Part shown: one piece after another, positions 24,784 through 32,426 of the stretch
How positions within the stretch are numbered: position 1 is the first letter of the stretch
Layout of the letters: the number at the start of each line of letters is the position of its first letter
Assembly: GCF_017573545.1 (NCBI RefSeq)
Contig: NZ_JAGEOK010000014.1
Coordinates: 212,956-276,955 of the forward strand
Length of the DNA: 64,000 bases
DNA from: Actinomadura nitritigenes
GTDB lineage: Bacteria > Actinomycetota > Actinomycetes > Streptosporangiales > Streptosporangiaceae
Reading direction: 5' to 3'
Notes under the pieces: generated by a model
Database searches by the model: none
Seen by the model: the letters and a program-made list of their open reading frames with translations, nothing else
Told to the model about the DNA's origin: nothing
Made by a program: the position numbers and the translations under genes

Positions 24784-25147
24784 GATTTGCCCACCTTCCC
24801 GTGGCGAGTGAGGCGACTCCACTGGAAGTCTGAGCGTAATCAGATGGTGGCGCTAGGTAGTCAGAGGAGGTGAGGCCCAGAGGTAAGGAGGAAGACCCTT
24901 CCAGGGCAGGGGCGGAGTGCTCACGGGGGATCTATCGATGAGGTGGCCGAGAGCGAGCCGCCCCCTGCTGGCACTGGCCGACACCGCGCTGGGAGCAGAT
25001 AGGCGGTCAGATGGCCCGCCTGCTATGACAGCGGCCAGAGCGAATTCCCCGCGTACGGCCAGTCAATTGAGCACTCTCCGTGAGCTCCTGTGGTCCGCGT
25101 CGGTCTCGGCGATCTCCGCGGAGGGATCTCTCGTGATCGTGGCGGAC
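24784..25147. other. Intergenic stretch without a recognised gene
   Basis: 364 bp containing two purine-rich tracts (AGAGGAGGTGAGG, GGTAAGGAGGAAG near 24862-24893) that look like ribosome sites. An open frame from about 24917 (LLALADTALGADRR...) runs antisense into the next gene. I found no family match and no hairpin of note. It may be a remnant. Confidence 0.35.
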
Positions 25148-25594
25148 TCACGTGCTCCGCTTCCAGCGGACCCAGGCGTCGATTCCCTCGGCCTGGTAGC
25201 GCGCACCTGTGCCGGGACACCATTCGGCGACGAACTCCCGCGCGTCAGCCGGCACCTGCCGGTGTGGCGTGAGTAGCAGCTCCAGTTCGTCATACCGCGC
25301 GTCGACCCCTCCGCCTCCTGGATGGGGCCCGGCCTTGCCGGTCTCATGGCGGCGACTCCACCTGACGTAGATCATCCATTGCTCTGTCTCCATGGCCACG
25401 GCGTCATCGCTCGCGGGCCACACGGAGTACTGAGCTCCTTCGACTTCGTCGACGTAGTTGAGGCACTGGAAGTAGTGCACCTGCCCGTCGATCTCAGCAA
25501 GGCCCCTGCGTAGGCCGTCGTACCAGTCGAGTTCGACCAGGACGCGCCCAAAGCCTTCAGCGATCAGCCGTTCTTCGTCCCCGGTCTCAGCCAC
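25148..25594 (-). CDS. Hypothetical protein, 148 residues
   Basis: A cytoplasmic acidic protein with no signal peptide or membrane segment. The sequence is rich in Trp and Tyr: VLVELDWYDGLRRGLAEIDG, VHYFQCLNYVDEVEG, EQWMIYVRWSRRHE, and a C-terminus DAWVRWKRST. The composition is compatible with a folded single-domain alpha/beta protein. I do not recognise the family. The conserved-looking W-Y-D-G...Y-F-Q pattern suggests a real gene. It is monocistronic, upstream of an inverted-repeat cluster and divergent from a small membrane protein. Confidence 0.6.
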   Translation of the reverse strand: MAETGDEERLIAEGFGRVLVELDWYDGLRRGLAEIDGQVHYFQCLNYVDEVEGAQYSVWPASDDAVAMETEQWMIYVRWSRRHETGKAGPHPGGGGVDARYDELELLLTPHRQVPADAREFVAEWCPGTGARYQAEGIDAWVRWKRST

Positions 25595-25664
25595 ATCGAC
25601 AGACTAGCGACCTCCACAAGCTCCAAGATGCTACACAGAGCGATATTGGCGGCCAGATAGATCC

Positions 25665-25699
25665 CCACTAAGTGGCCGCCAGTGGGGAATCCCAACTGG
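25665..25699. promoter_or_regulatory. Adjacent palindromes in divergent promoter region
   Basis: CCACT-A-AGTGG (25665-25675) is followed at once by CCAGTGGGGAATCCCAACTGG (25679-25699), an interrupted dyad. TGGCCGC motifs recur around them. They lie between the divergent 148-residue and 74-residue genes and could be an operator. Confidence 0.4.
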
Positions 25700-25793
25700 C
25701 CGCTAACACTCCTACACTCCATCTTCGTCGCCCCGAATCCCCCACCGCGCCACTGAAGGCCCACGCGGAATCCGACACCGAGGTGAAGAGACC

Positions 25794-26018
25794 ATGGCCA
25801 AGCAGCGAGTCTCCGAACGCCCGCTCGCGTTGCGCGTCTTCCTCTACTTCATCGGCGGCGTCCTCTTCGGCCTGCTCGCGCACGTGATGAAGCCGGACGT
25901 TTCCTGGATCGCAGCGGCCCTCCTCGGCCTGGCCTTTGCAGTCCTCTACGGCTTGATCTTCGACACCTGGTACAGGCGAAGGATCTTCCAGCAGGACCTG
26001 GAAGACGAGAAGGGATGA
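25794..26018 (+). CDS. Small two-helix membrane protein
   Basis: 74 residues, ATG after GAGGTGAAGAG. Two hydrophobic segments (LRVFLYFIGGVLFGLLAHVM and IAAALLGLAFAVLYGLIF) flank a short loop. A charged tail (YRRRIFQQDLEDEKG) lies on the inside. The family is unknown; size and form match small actinobacterial inner-membrane proteins. It is alone in its transcription unit. Reading frame, ribosome site and topology make it a convincing gene. Confidence 0.65.
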   Translation: MAKQRVSERPLALRVFLYFIGGVLFGLLAHVMKPDVSWIAAALLGLAFAVLYGLIFDTWYRRRIFQQDLEDEKG

Positions 26019-26093
26019 ACCCGCCCGACGATGCCCGGTCTCATCAGCAGAGGCGTTAGCGGTCTCGGTGTGCCCGGCGTTGTCTGAGCCGAC

Positions 26094-26136
26094 GTTCACG
26101 GCGCTATCTGTTCACGGCGCTATCTGTTCACGGCGC
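26094..26136. repeat. Tandem 16-bp repeat GTTCACGGCGCTATCT
   Basis: Two full copies and one partial copy (11 bp) of GTTCACGGCGCTATCT, head to tail. The last copy forms the left arm of the terminator palindrome that overlaps the 3' end of the neighbouring membrane protein gene. The array looks like duplication of a terminator arm. Confidence 0.8.
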
Positions 26137-26169
26137 CTCAGCACGGTGAGAGCGGCGCCGTGAACAGAT
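26122..26169 (-). terminator. 16-bp perfect palindrome at gene end
   Basis: ATCTGTTCACGGCGCC and its exact complement 16 nt away, spanning the stop codon of the minus-strand gene at 26138. A stem of this length should terminate or stabilise the transcript's 3' end. Confidence 0.65.
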
Positions 26170-27022
26170 GCACGGCGAAGGTCAGCAGCAGCGGACCGCC
26201 GACCAATAGGAGGCGGCCCACGATGCCGGCCACGGGCACCAGACGCCTCCGGTAGGGCCCGCTGGGCCAGACCACGCGGTCCGTGCCGGCGACGTGGAAC
26301 GTGATGAAGCGCTCGTCCGGGCGGTGCCGGATCTGGAGCGCGTCCAACGATGTCAGGGCGGTGACGAATTGGTCGTCCAGGAGCGGTACGTACACCGTGC
26401 GCGCCCTCATGTCGACCCTCACGCCCTTGCGGCGGCCGAGTTGGTAGAGCGCGACGACCTGGCCGGCGGTCGAGCGCGACCGCGCCGTCCGCAAGATGGC
26501 GAGCCAGTGCCGGCGCCGGTGGACGAGGTAACCGATGATCGCGGCGGCGGGCAGGACGAACAGGAAAACGACCATCCCGGACACGTCGTCCTGCCCGTCC
26601 TGATCGCTCTCCCACATCCAGCAGGTGGGCGCGGAGTACTCCAGCACGCGGACCTTCTCGCCGGGACGATAATCGTCGGCCGCGTCGGGGAGCCCGTAAC
26701 GCTCGGCCCCATCCGCGTCGGTCCAGTGGAGCACCGGCAGGTCACTGCCCGGGTCGGGCGGCTCCACGGCCGCGGTGTACGCCGGCGCGGCGGCCAGCCG
26801 GACCGTGTCGACCATGGCGTCCAGGTTCCACCGCAGGTACACCGCCCAACTCAGCAGGAACAGGCAGAGCATCAGGATCGTATGCCGGCGGTACCGGGCG
26901 CGGGCCATGGGCGGGCTCAGGCCGACCGCCGTGGGCGGGAGGAGCGATGTCCCCGTGCTCGCTCCCCCGGCCGATGGGGCACCCTTCTGCGGTCCGCGCC
27001 GCTTCCACGCTCGCCTCAGCAT
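26138..27022 (-). CDS. Membrane protein, DUF3592-like
   Basis: 294 residues with three hydrophobic segments (HTILMLCLFLLSWAVYL near residue 47, GMVVFLFVLPAAAIIGYLV near 150, IVGRLLLVGGPLLLTFAV near the end). Between the first two, an extracytoplasmic part of about 80 residues carries YRPGEKVRVLEYSAP, which resembles the DUF3592 pattern of two helices with a small beta domain between them. An internal ATG at 26908 is an alternative start that drops a basic Gly-rich N-terminus. No operon partner. Function unknown. Confidence 0.55.
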   Translation of the reverse strand: MLRRAWKRRGPQKGAPSAGGASTGTSLLPPTAVGLSPPMARARYRRHTILMLCLFLLSWAVYLRWNLDAMVDTVRLAAAPAYTAAVEPPDPGSDLPVLHWTDADGAERYGLPDAADDYRPGEKVRVLEYSAPTCWMWESDQDGQDDVSGMVVFLFVLPAAAIIGYLVHRRRHWLAILRTARSRSTAGQVVALYQLGRRKGVRVDMRARTVYVPLLDDQFVTALTSLDALQIRHRPDERFITFHVAGTDRVVWPSGPYRRRLVPVAGIVGRLLLVGGPLLLTFAVHLFTAPLSPC

Positions 27023-27423
27023 GTCGAGACCCCCGTTCTCCGCGGTGCGGCAATGATTAGACGCGTCGCGCCGAATCGGGGATTACTCGGACGGTTCACG
27101 GGCGCGCGACGGCCACTCGGCGCCGCCTGCTCCGCATCCAAGAAGTTCCGTCGCGGCGGTCTCCGGTTCGGCAACCTGCATCTGATGACCCGCCGCTGCA
27201 TCGCGCGGGCTGCACGGCGGCCGTCCTTCAGAGACCTTGCTCATATCCGCCGTCGACAGAGCCTGCCAGGTCGAGTGACCACCCAGACCGGCCCGTGGCA
27301 CAGGCTCGAGGGCGGCTGAGGTCAATCTCAACCCAAGGTTCGGCCGCGCCCTGCGCCTGCATCCGCTCCACGGGTAGGCGTATCAGGCAGGCCTGCACGC
27401 GAGGGGGATGCGAGGGGCGAGAG
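27023..27423. other. Intergenic stretch without a recognised gene
   Basis: About 400 bp upstream of the ligase fragment. The overlapping frames are Arg/Pro-rich shadows with no domain signature. I see no hairpin or RNA gene. Confidence 0.35.
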
Positions 27424-27672
27424 GTGCACATCCGGCGTCCCGTCGTGCCCATGGCGGCGGCGAGTTCCGACGTCATCCCCGACGAGCGGTCCTGCCCGGG
27501 CGGCTGCCGATACGAGCCCAAGTGGGACGGGTTCCGCGCGGTCGCGCGCGTTGACGAGCACGCCGGCGTGCATCTTTGGTCACGTCGGCAGCGGCGCCTC
27601 AACACCGCTTTCCCCGAGATCGTGATGGCGGTGTTCGACATGCTGCCACGGGGCACTGACGAAACTCCCTGA
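27424..27672 (+). pseudogene. N-terminal fragment of an ATP-dependent DNA ligase
   Basis: GTG start after GAGG. The frame reads PVVPMAAASSDVIPD, then YEPKWDGFRAVARV, where KWDG is nucleotidyltransferase motif I with the adenylated lysine, then VHLWSRRQRRLNTAFPEIV. This is the beginning of a LigC/LigD-type ligase domain. After about 75 codons the frame runs into the dispersed repeat at 27655 and stops. Motifs III-VI are missing, so the fragment cannot be active. Confidence 0.7.
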
Positions 27673-27730
27673 CCAGGAGCGGGGCGGTGTCCCGGCCACC
27701 CCGGATTCCACAAGCAAGATCATCTTCCAC
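27655..27730. repeat. Dispersed ~76-bp repeat, copy B
   Basis: Partner of 23262-23340. Shares ACTGACGAAACT at the start, CCGGATTCCAC in the middle and AAGCAAGATCATCTTCCAC at the end. It marks the exact point where the DNA ligase fragment is broken. Confidence 0.55.
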
Positions 27731-27972
27731 CTGGACCGGCGGAGGATCCAAGGCGCCAGTCATCGCAGCTCAGAGCTGGGTGGAAGCCGATGCCACCTTG
27801 CGCCGACGGTGCCTGGGCCCACGCGGCGGCGTGGCGGCCTTTTCAGTCAGGGGCGCCCATCGGTGCCCGCACTGTCGAGCCAGCCCGCCCGCTCGGCGCA
27901 GCGACGGTGGGGGTCCCGGTAGTCCTGGCGAAGGATCCGTCGGATACGGCTCTGGCCTGCGGTGTGAGCAGA

Positions 27973-29490
27973 TCACAGAGCGTTGCTTGATGCGGGAGGA
28001 TCACCCCGCTCCTTCGAAGGCGCGCCTGCGTCGGCGAGCGGCAAGGTGATGCGGAACGTTGCCCCCGCCCCGGGCGAGGTGTGGACGCTGGCCGTGCCTT
28101 TGTGGGCGGCGGCCAGCGAGGCGACGATGGCGAGTCCGAGTCCGGAGCCACCAGTACGGCGGGTTCGTGAGGTGTCAGTGCGGTAGAAGCGTTCGAAGAC
28201 GCGCTCCGCCTGTTCAGGGGTGAGGCCGGGGCCTTGGTCGGCGACGTCCAGTACCAGGGCGGCTGTGTCGTCGAGGCGGCCCTGGCTGAGTTCGACCGAT
28301 ATCGGGGTGCCCGGTGGGGTGTGGGCTAGGGCGTTGCTGGTCAGATTGGACAGTGCCTGGCGCAGTCGGAGCTCGTCGCCGGTGACGATGTAGTCGGCGC
28401 GGTCGTCCGCCGTGAGATGGATGTCACGATCGGGGGCGAGGAGGCGGGCATCGCGTACCGTGTCGACGGCCAGGGCGAGCACATCGACCGGCCGCCGCTC
28501 CAGGGGACGCTGCTGGTCGAGCCGGGCGAGCAGCAGGAGGTCCTCCACCAGCGTGCTCATCCGGGTGGCTTCGCTTCCTATGGTGGACAGGATCCGCTCC
28601 AGGCCGGCGTGGTCCTGGGGAGGGCCGCGGTGGGCGTATTCCGCCCAGGAGATGATGACCGACAGCGGTGTACGCAGATCGTGTCCGGCGTCGGCGACGA
28701 ATCTGCGCATCCGTTCCTCCGATTGCCGGGCCGTCGACTCCGACTGGGCACGCGCTTGGAATGCCCCTTCGATCTGGGCGAGCATGCCGTTGAGTGCGCG
28801 GCCGAGCCGGCCCAGCTCGGTCCGCGGTGGATGTTCCGGTACCCGCTGGGACAGGTTTCCCGCGGCGATGGCCGCCGCGGTCCTTTCGATCTTGGCGAGC
28901 GGCCGCAGGCTCGTCCGAACGATCATGACGCTGGCCACGGCCAGGAGGACTAGGCCGAGCACGCCCACTGCCAGGTCGATGGTGACGAGCTTGGAGATCG
29001 TGGCGTCAAGTTCGCCCAGGGCGGTCGCGATCGCGACCCACCCCGATGTGCCCGCCAGTGGCTGCACCAGGACCCGCCATCCGCCCTCGCCTGCGCTCGA
29101 CGCCACGGTCACCGGATGACCCGCGTGCCGGCCGAGCCAGGCGGCGTCCTCAGGAATCTCGGGACCTCCCCTCGGCTCCGGCCCGGGGTGGGTGCTCTTC
29201 ACCCGCTTACCGTCGGCGTCATGCCGCTGGATCCGGTAGACGCCGTACTGGCCCACCGCCGGTGCGGTGTAGGTGTTCGGGGCCGGCGCTTCTTCCTGCG
29301 GGCCTTCCGGTACCTGGGGGTAGGCCTTGGCCAGCGAGCTGAGCTGGGAGTCGATCCGGTCGAGGAGCTGTCCGTGCAGGACCGTCACTCCGGCCGCGCC
29401 GATGGCGGTGAGCGTCACCGTGACGAGGAGCAGGATGGCGGCGGCGAGCCTGACCCACAGGGGCAGCCGCGCGAGAGCGGGCAGATTCAC
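27973..29490 (-). CDS. Two-component sensor histidine kinase (HAMP)
   Basis: 505 residues. Membrane helix 1 is LWVRLAAAILLLVTVTL. A sensor domain of about 125 residues lies outside. Helix 2 is VGVLGLVLLAVASVMIV, followed by a HAMP linker (RPLAKIERTAAAIAAGNLSQRV). The H-box is DAGHDLRTPLSVI with the phosphorylated His. The ATPase part shows the N-box SNLTSNALAHT, G1 DVADQGPGL and G2 GGSGLGLAI. The architecture is that of PhoR/TcrY-like kinases. Its ATG overlaps the stop of the response regulator gene, and the pair is divergent from an ABC efflux operon that it probably controls. Confidence 0.93.
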   Translation of the reverse strand: MNLPALARLPLWVRLAAAILLLVTVTLTAIGAAGVTVLHGQLLDRIDSQLSSLAKAYPQVPEGPQEEAPAPNTYTAPAVGQYGVYRIQRHDADGKRVKSTHPGPEPRGGPEIPEDAAWLGRHAGHPVTVASSAGEGGWRVLVQPLAGTSGWVAIATALGELDATISKLVTIDLAVGVLGLVLLAVASVMIVRTSLRPLAKIERTAAAIAAGNLSQRVPEHPPRTELGRLGRALNGMLAQIEGAFQARAQSESTARQSEERMRRFVADAGHDLRTPLSVIISWAEYAHRGPPQDHAGLERILSTIGSEATRMSTLVEDLLLLARLDQQRPLERRPVDVLALAVDTVRDARLLAPDRDIHLTADDRADYIVTGDELRLRQALSNLTSNALAHTPPGTPISVELSQGRLDDTAALVLDVADQGPGLTPEQAERVFERFYRTDTSRTRRTGGSGLGLAIVASLAAAHKGTASVHTSPGAGATFRITLPLADAGAPSKERGDPPASSNAL

Positions 29491-30203
29491 GACGGCGGCC
29501 GCAGCACGTAGCCGACCCCGCGAAGGTTGTGGATCAGCGGGGCCTGTGGTCTGCCGAGCTTGCGGCGCAACGCGTAGATGTAGGTCTCCACGATGCCGCT
29601 GTCACCACGGAAGTCGTAGTTCCAGACGTGATCGAGGATCTGTGTCTTGGACAGGACCCGGCCGGGGTTCTCCATGAGGTAGCGCAGCAGCTTGAACTCG
29701 GTGGGCGACAGGGCGATCCGCTCGCCGGACCGCCACACCTCGTACGTCTCCTGATCGAGTTCGAGATCGGCGAAGGCCAGCCGAGCGGACGGTGTGCCGC
29801 CGTGGCCCTGATGGCGGCGCAGCACGACGTTGATACGGGCGATCACCTCGTCGAGGCTGAACGGTTTGGTGATGTAGTCGTCGCCGCCGATGGTCAGACC
29901 GCGGACCTTGTCCTCGGTGGCGTCCCGGGCGGTGAGGAAGAGGACGGGCGCGGGCACGCTCGTTCGCAACCGGCGCAGGACCTCGAAACCGTCCAGGTCG
30001 GGCAGCATCACGTCGAGGACGACGGCGTCGGGGCGATGGCGGCGGGCCTCCGTCAGTGCCTCCTGCCCGGTTGACGCGGTGACCGTGTCGAACCCCGCAT
30101 AGCGCAGGCTCCCGGCCAGCACCTCCAGGAGATTCGGCTCGTCCTCGACCACCAGCAGCCGCTTCTTCGGCCCTGACCGGTGTTCGTTGCTCGCCTCGTT
30201 CAT
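29487..30203 (-). CDS. OmpR/PhoB-family response regulator
   Basis: About 238 residues. The receiver domain has DE in LLVVEDEPNLLEVL, the phosphoacceptor Asp in DAVVLDVMLPDLDGFEV, Thr in LFLTARDA and Lys in ITKPFSLDE. The C-terminal winged helix has LSPTEFKLLRYLMENPGRV and VETYIYALRRKLG. Of two adjacent ATGs, the one at 30203 is better spaced from GAGAGG. It is translationally coupled to the kinase. The direct and inverted TCAGCGTC repeats upstream are plausible binding sites for autoregulation and control of the divergent operon. Confidence 0.92.
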   Translation of the reverse strand: MNEASNEHRSGPKKRLLVVEDEPNLLEVLAGSLRYAGFDTVTASTGQEALTEARRHRPDAVVLDVMLPDLDGFEVLRRLRTSVPAPVLFLTARDATEDKVRGLTIGGDDYITKPFSLDEVIARINVVLRRHQGHGGTPSARLAFADLELDQETYEVWRSGERIALSPTEFKLLRYLMENPGRVLSKTQILDHVWNYDFRGDSGIVETYIYALRRKLGRPQAPLIHNLRGVGYVLRPPS

Positions 30204-30259
30204 CATGCCTCTCAGTCGGGCCTTGGAGGGGGCCCTGTCCGAATACTGGCCAGCCAATA

Positions 30260-30346
30260 TCAGCGTCCGCTGAGGGGCCGCTCAGGAAACGATCAGCGTC
30301 GGCGGCCGCACATGCGCGATACCTGCCTTGATCATCGCTCAGCGTC
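30260..30346. promoter_or_regulatory. TCAGCGTC repeats between two-component system and efflux operon
   Basis: TCAGCGTC occurs exactly at 30260, 30293 and 30339. The first copy is part of the 14-bp palindrome TCAGCGTCCGCTGA. CTCAGG and CCTCAGC variants lie between them. This is the pattern expected for an OmpR-type regulator binding direct repeats. The rest of the 427-bp divergent region (30204-30630) has no gene I can support. Confidence 0.5.
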
Positions 30347-30630
30347 AGTTCCACGATCTGTGCAGGACTTCCGTTCTTGTGGGTCGCGGCAGCGGCAGTC
30401 CCAGGTCGAGGGCTACATCCTCCAATGAACCCCCCCCGTTCCGCGCGCGTCAGCGGCCGTGGAGTCCGGGTGCCGACCGGCCTGGGGCCAAGGAACCTCT
30501 CATTTTCGGCTCAAGTCCCGTTGATCCCGTTCCGGCACGCTCGCTGTCGCAGCGGCTGATCGGCGCGACGGGTGCCGGCGGCGTGGCGAGAGATGGGGTG
30601 CCGGGGATGGGACGAACGCTGGATCAGGTG

Positions 30631-31203
30631 ATGGACGCGCGGGACGGCTCGACCAGAGTCGAGTCGTACAAGCGCCGCAGGCCCGGGGTGTTGTCCCTGG
30701 TCCCGCTGCTGCTGTCGGGTGTGCTCCTGACGGCCTGCACGGGCGGTTCCCCGAAAGCGGCCGATCCGGGTGACGCGACTCCCACCAGCGCGGACGGCCG
30801 TGCCCTCGCGTTCGCCAAGTGCATGCGCGAGAACGGCGTGGAGAACTTCCCCGACCCGAGCGACGGCAACGCCATCGTCAAGAAGGACTCCGGCATCGAC
30901 CCGCAGTCGGCGGAGTTCAAGAAGGCGGAGGAGGCGTGCAAGGACCTCTCCCCGCAGGGCGAGAAGGGGGCGAAGGACGGCAAGCCGGCCGACCTGGCGA
31001 AGGCCCGCGCGTGGGCGAAGTGCGTCCGCGAGCACGGCGTGCCGAACTTTCCCGACCCGAAGATCGTCGGCAACGCCGCGCTGGTCGACATGACGGGCGT
31101 CCCTGACTACGAAGGCGGGCCGCTGGACAAGGCACTGGAGACCTGTCAGAAGCAGCGTCCGAGCGGCAACATCACGATGAGGCGGAACGGGCCGGGCCAG
31201 TGA
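30631..31203 (+). CDS. Lipoprotein with duplicated Cys motif
   Basis: About 190 residues from the ATG at 30631 (an ATG at 30607 is possible). The signal sequence has KRRR, a hydrophobic core LVPLLLSGVLL and lipobox LTAC, so the mature protein is lipid-anchored outside the membrane. Two repeats follow: AFAKCMRENGVENFPDP and AWAKCVREHGVPNFPDP, each with one Cys. The pattern C-x-R-E-x-G-V-x-x-F-P-D-P is recurrent in actinobacterial lipoproteins encoded with MacB-type transporters. Function unknown, probably a partner of the following efflux complex. Its stop overlaps the next gene's GTG. Confidence 0.8.
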   Translation: MDARDGSTRVESYKRRRPGVLSLVPLLLSGVLLTACTGGSPKAADPGDATPTSADGRALAFAKCMRENGVENFPDPSDGNAIVKKDSGIDPQSAEFKKAEEACKDLSPQGEKGAKDGKPADLAKARAWAKCVREHGVPNFPDPKIVGNAALVDMTGVPDYEGGPLDKALETCQKQRPSGNITMRRNGPGQ

Positions 31204-32426
31204 TCCGCCCCGAGAGCGAACAGGGCCCCGCCGCCGCCCGGACGTCCGGTGGCGCGGATTTCGACGCCCGCGATGCCGAGGGCGTCCCGCCCAAGGCCAC
31301 CGGGCCGCCGCGGCGTCGCCGGCATCCGGTGCGCGTCTCGCTCATCGTCCTGGCCGCGACCGCGCTGACGGCCGCGGGCATCATCGCCGCGACCGGCGCG
31401 CTGGGCGGCGACGGCGGGAACGGCCCCGTGGCCGCCCCCTCGGGCCCGACACGTACCGCGGAGGTGGAGCGGACCACCCTGACCCGCGGCGAGAAGGTGG
31501 ACGGCACCCTCGGCTACGGCCGTACGAGCCCCGTGCAGGCCGGGAGCGGCGCAGGCGAGCAGCCGGCCCGGGGCGGCGGCTCCGGCGACGGCGGCGGGAT
31601 GCTCACCTGGCTGCCCCGCGAGGGTGATGTGATCAAGCGTGGCGAGACCGTCTACCGCGTGAACGAGGACAGGGTGCCGCTGCTGTACGGCTCCACCCCG
31701 TTCTACCGCGTCCTCAACGTCGGCGCCGAGGGCACGGACGTCGGAGTGCTGGAGAAGAACCTCGCCGCCCTCGGCTACACCGGCTTCACCGTGGACTTGG
31801 AGTACACCTCCGGCACCGCCGATGCCGTGCGCGCCTGGCAGAAGGACCTGGGCCGCAAGGAGACGGGAAAGGTCGCGCCAGGCGACTGCGTCGTCGCCTC
31901 CGGCGCCAGACGCGTCGCCGAGGTCAAGGCCAACCGCGGCACCACGGCCTCCGGCGAGATTCTCACCTGGACCGGCACCAAGCGGCTCATCACCGTCGAT
32001 CTGGAAACGAGGTACGAGGACCTGGTCAAGGAGGGCACCAAGGCCACCGTGACGCTCCCCAACGGCACTCAGGCCGAAGCGACCGTCACCCATGTCGGCA
32101 ACGCCGTCACCGCCAAGCCCACCGGGTCAGGCGGCGACGACACGGCCACGCTGCCGGTCACGCTGTCGGTGAAGGACCAGAAGAAGCTCGGCCGCTACCA
32201 GGCCGCTCCAGTGGAGGTGACCCTGGCCGCCGAAAGCCGCCAGGACGTCCTCGCAGTGCCCGTCAACGCCCTGGTCGCCCGTAAGGGCGGCGGCTACGCA
32301 GTGCAGGCCGTCACCGCGAGCGGGGTGGAGTATCGCCCGGTGAAGCTCGGCCTGTTCGCGGACGCCATGGTCGAGATATCGGGCGACGGCATCGTCGAGG
32401 GCCTGAAGGTGGGGATCCCGCAGTGA
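31200..32426 (+). CDS. Efflux periplasmic-adaptor-like protein with peptidoglycan-binding domain
   Basis: 408 residues starting at a GTG that overlaps the lipoprotein stop. A cytoplasmic Arg-rich N-terminus is followed by a membrane helix (VSLIVLAATALTAAGIIAATG). The outer part has a HlyD/MacA-like barrel (VDGTLGYGRT..., RGETVYRVNEDRVPLLYG). It is interrupted by a PG_binding_1 module (VGVLEKNLAALGYTGFTVDL...ADAVRAWQKDLG). C-terminal beta-barrel strands follow (VLAVPVNALVARKGGGYAVQAV). It would link the ABC transporter to the cell wall. This adaptor-plus-wall-binding layout is typical of actinobacteria. Confidence 0.85.
   Translation: MIRPESEQGPAAARTSGGADFDARDAEGVPPKATGPPRRRRHPVRVSLIVLAATALTAAGIIAATGALGGDGGNGPVAAPSGPTRTAEVERTTLTRGEKVDGTLGYGRTSPVQAGSGAGEQPARGGGSGDGGGMLTWLPREGDVIKRGETVYRVNEDRVPLLYGSTPFYRVLNVGAEGTDVGVLEKNLAALGYTGFTVDLEYTSGTADAVRAWQKDLGRKETGKVAPGDCVVASGARRVAEVKANRGTTASGEILTWTGTKRLITVDLETRYEDLVKEGTKATVTLPNGTQAEATVTHVGNAVTAKPTGSGGDDTATLPVTLSVKDQKKLGRYQAAPVEVTLAAESRQDVLAVPVNALVARKGGGYAVQAVTASGVEYRPVKLGLFADAMVEISGDGIVEGLKVGIPQ

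Noticed and set aside
24917..25276. A plus-strand frame of 119 codons
   Set aside because: Its second half lies opposite the 148-residue gene, and the first part has no family resemblance or convincing ribosome site.
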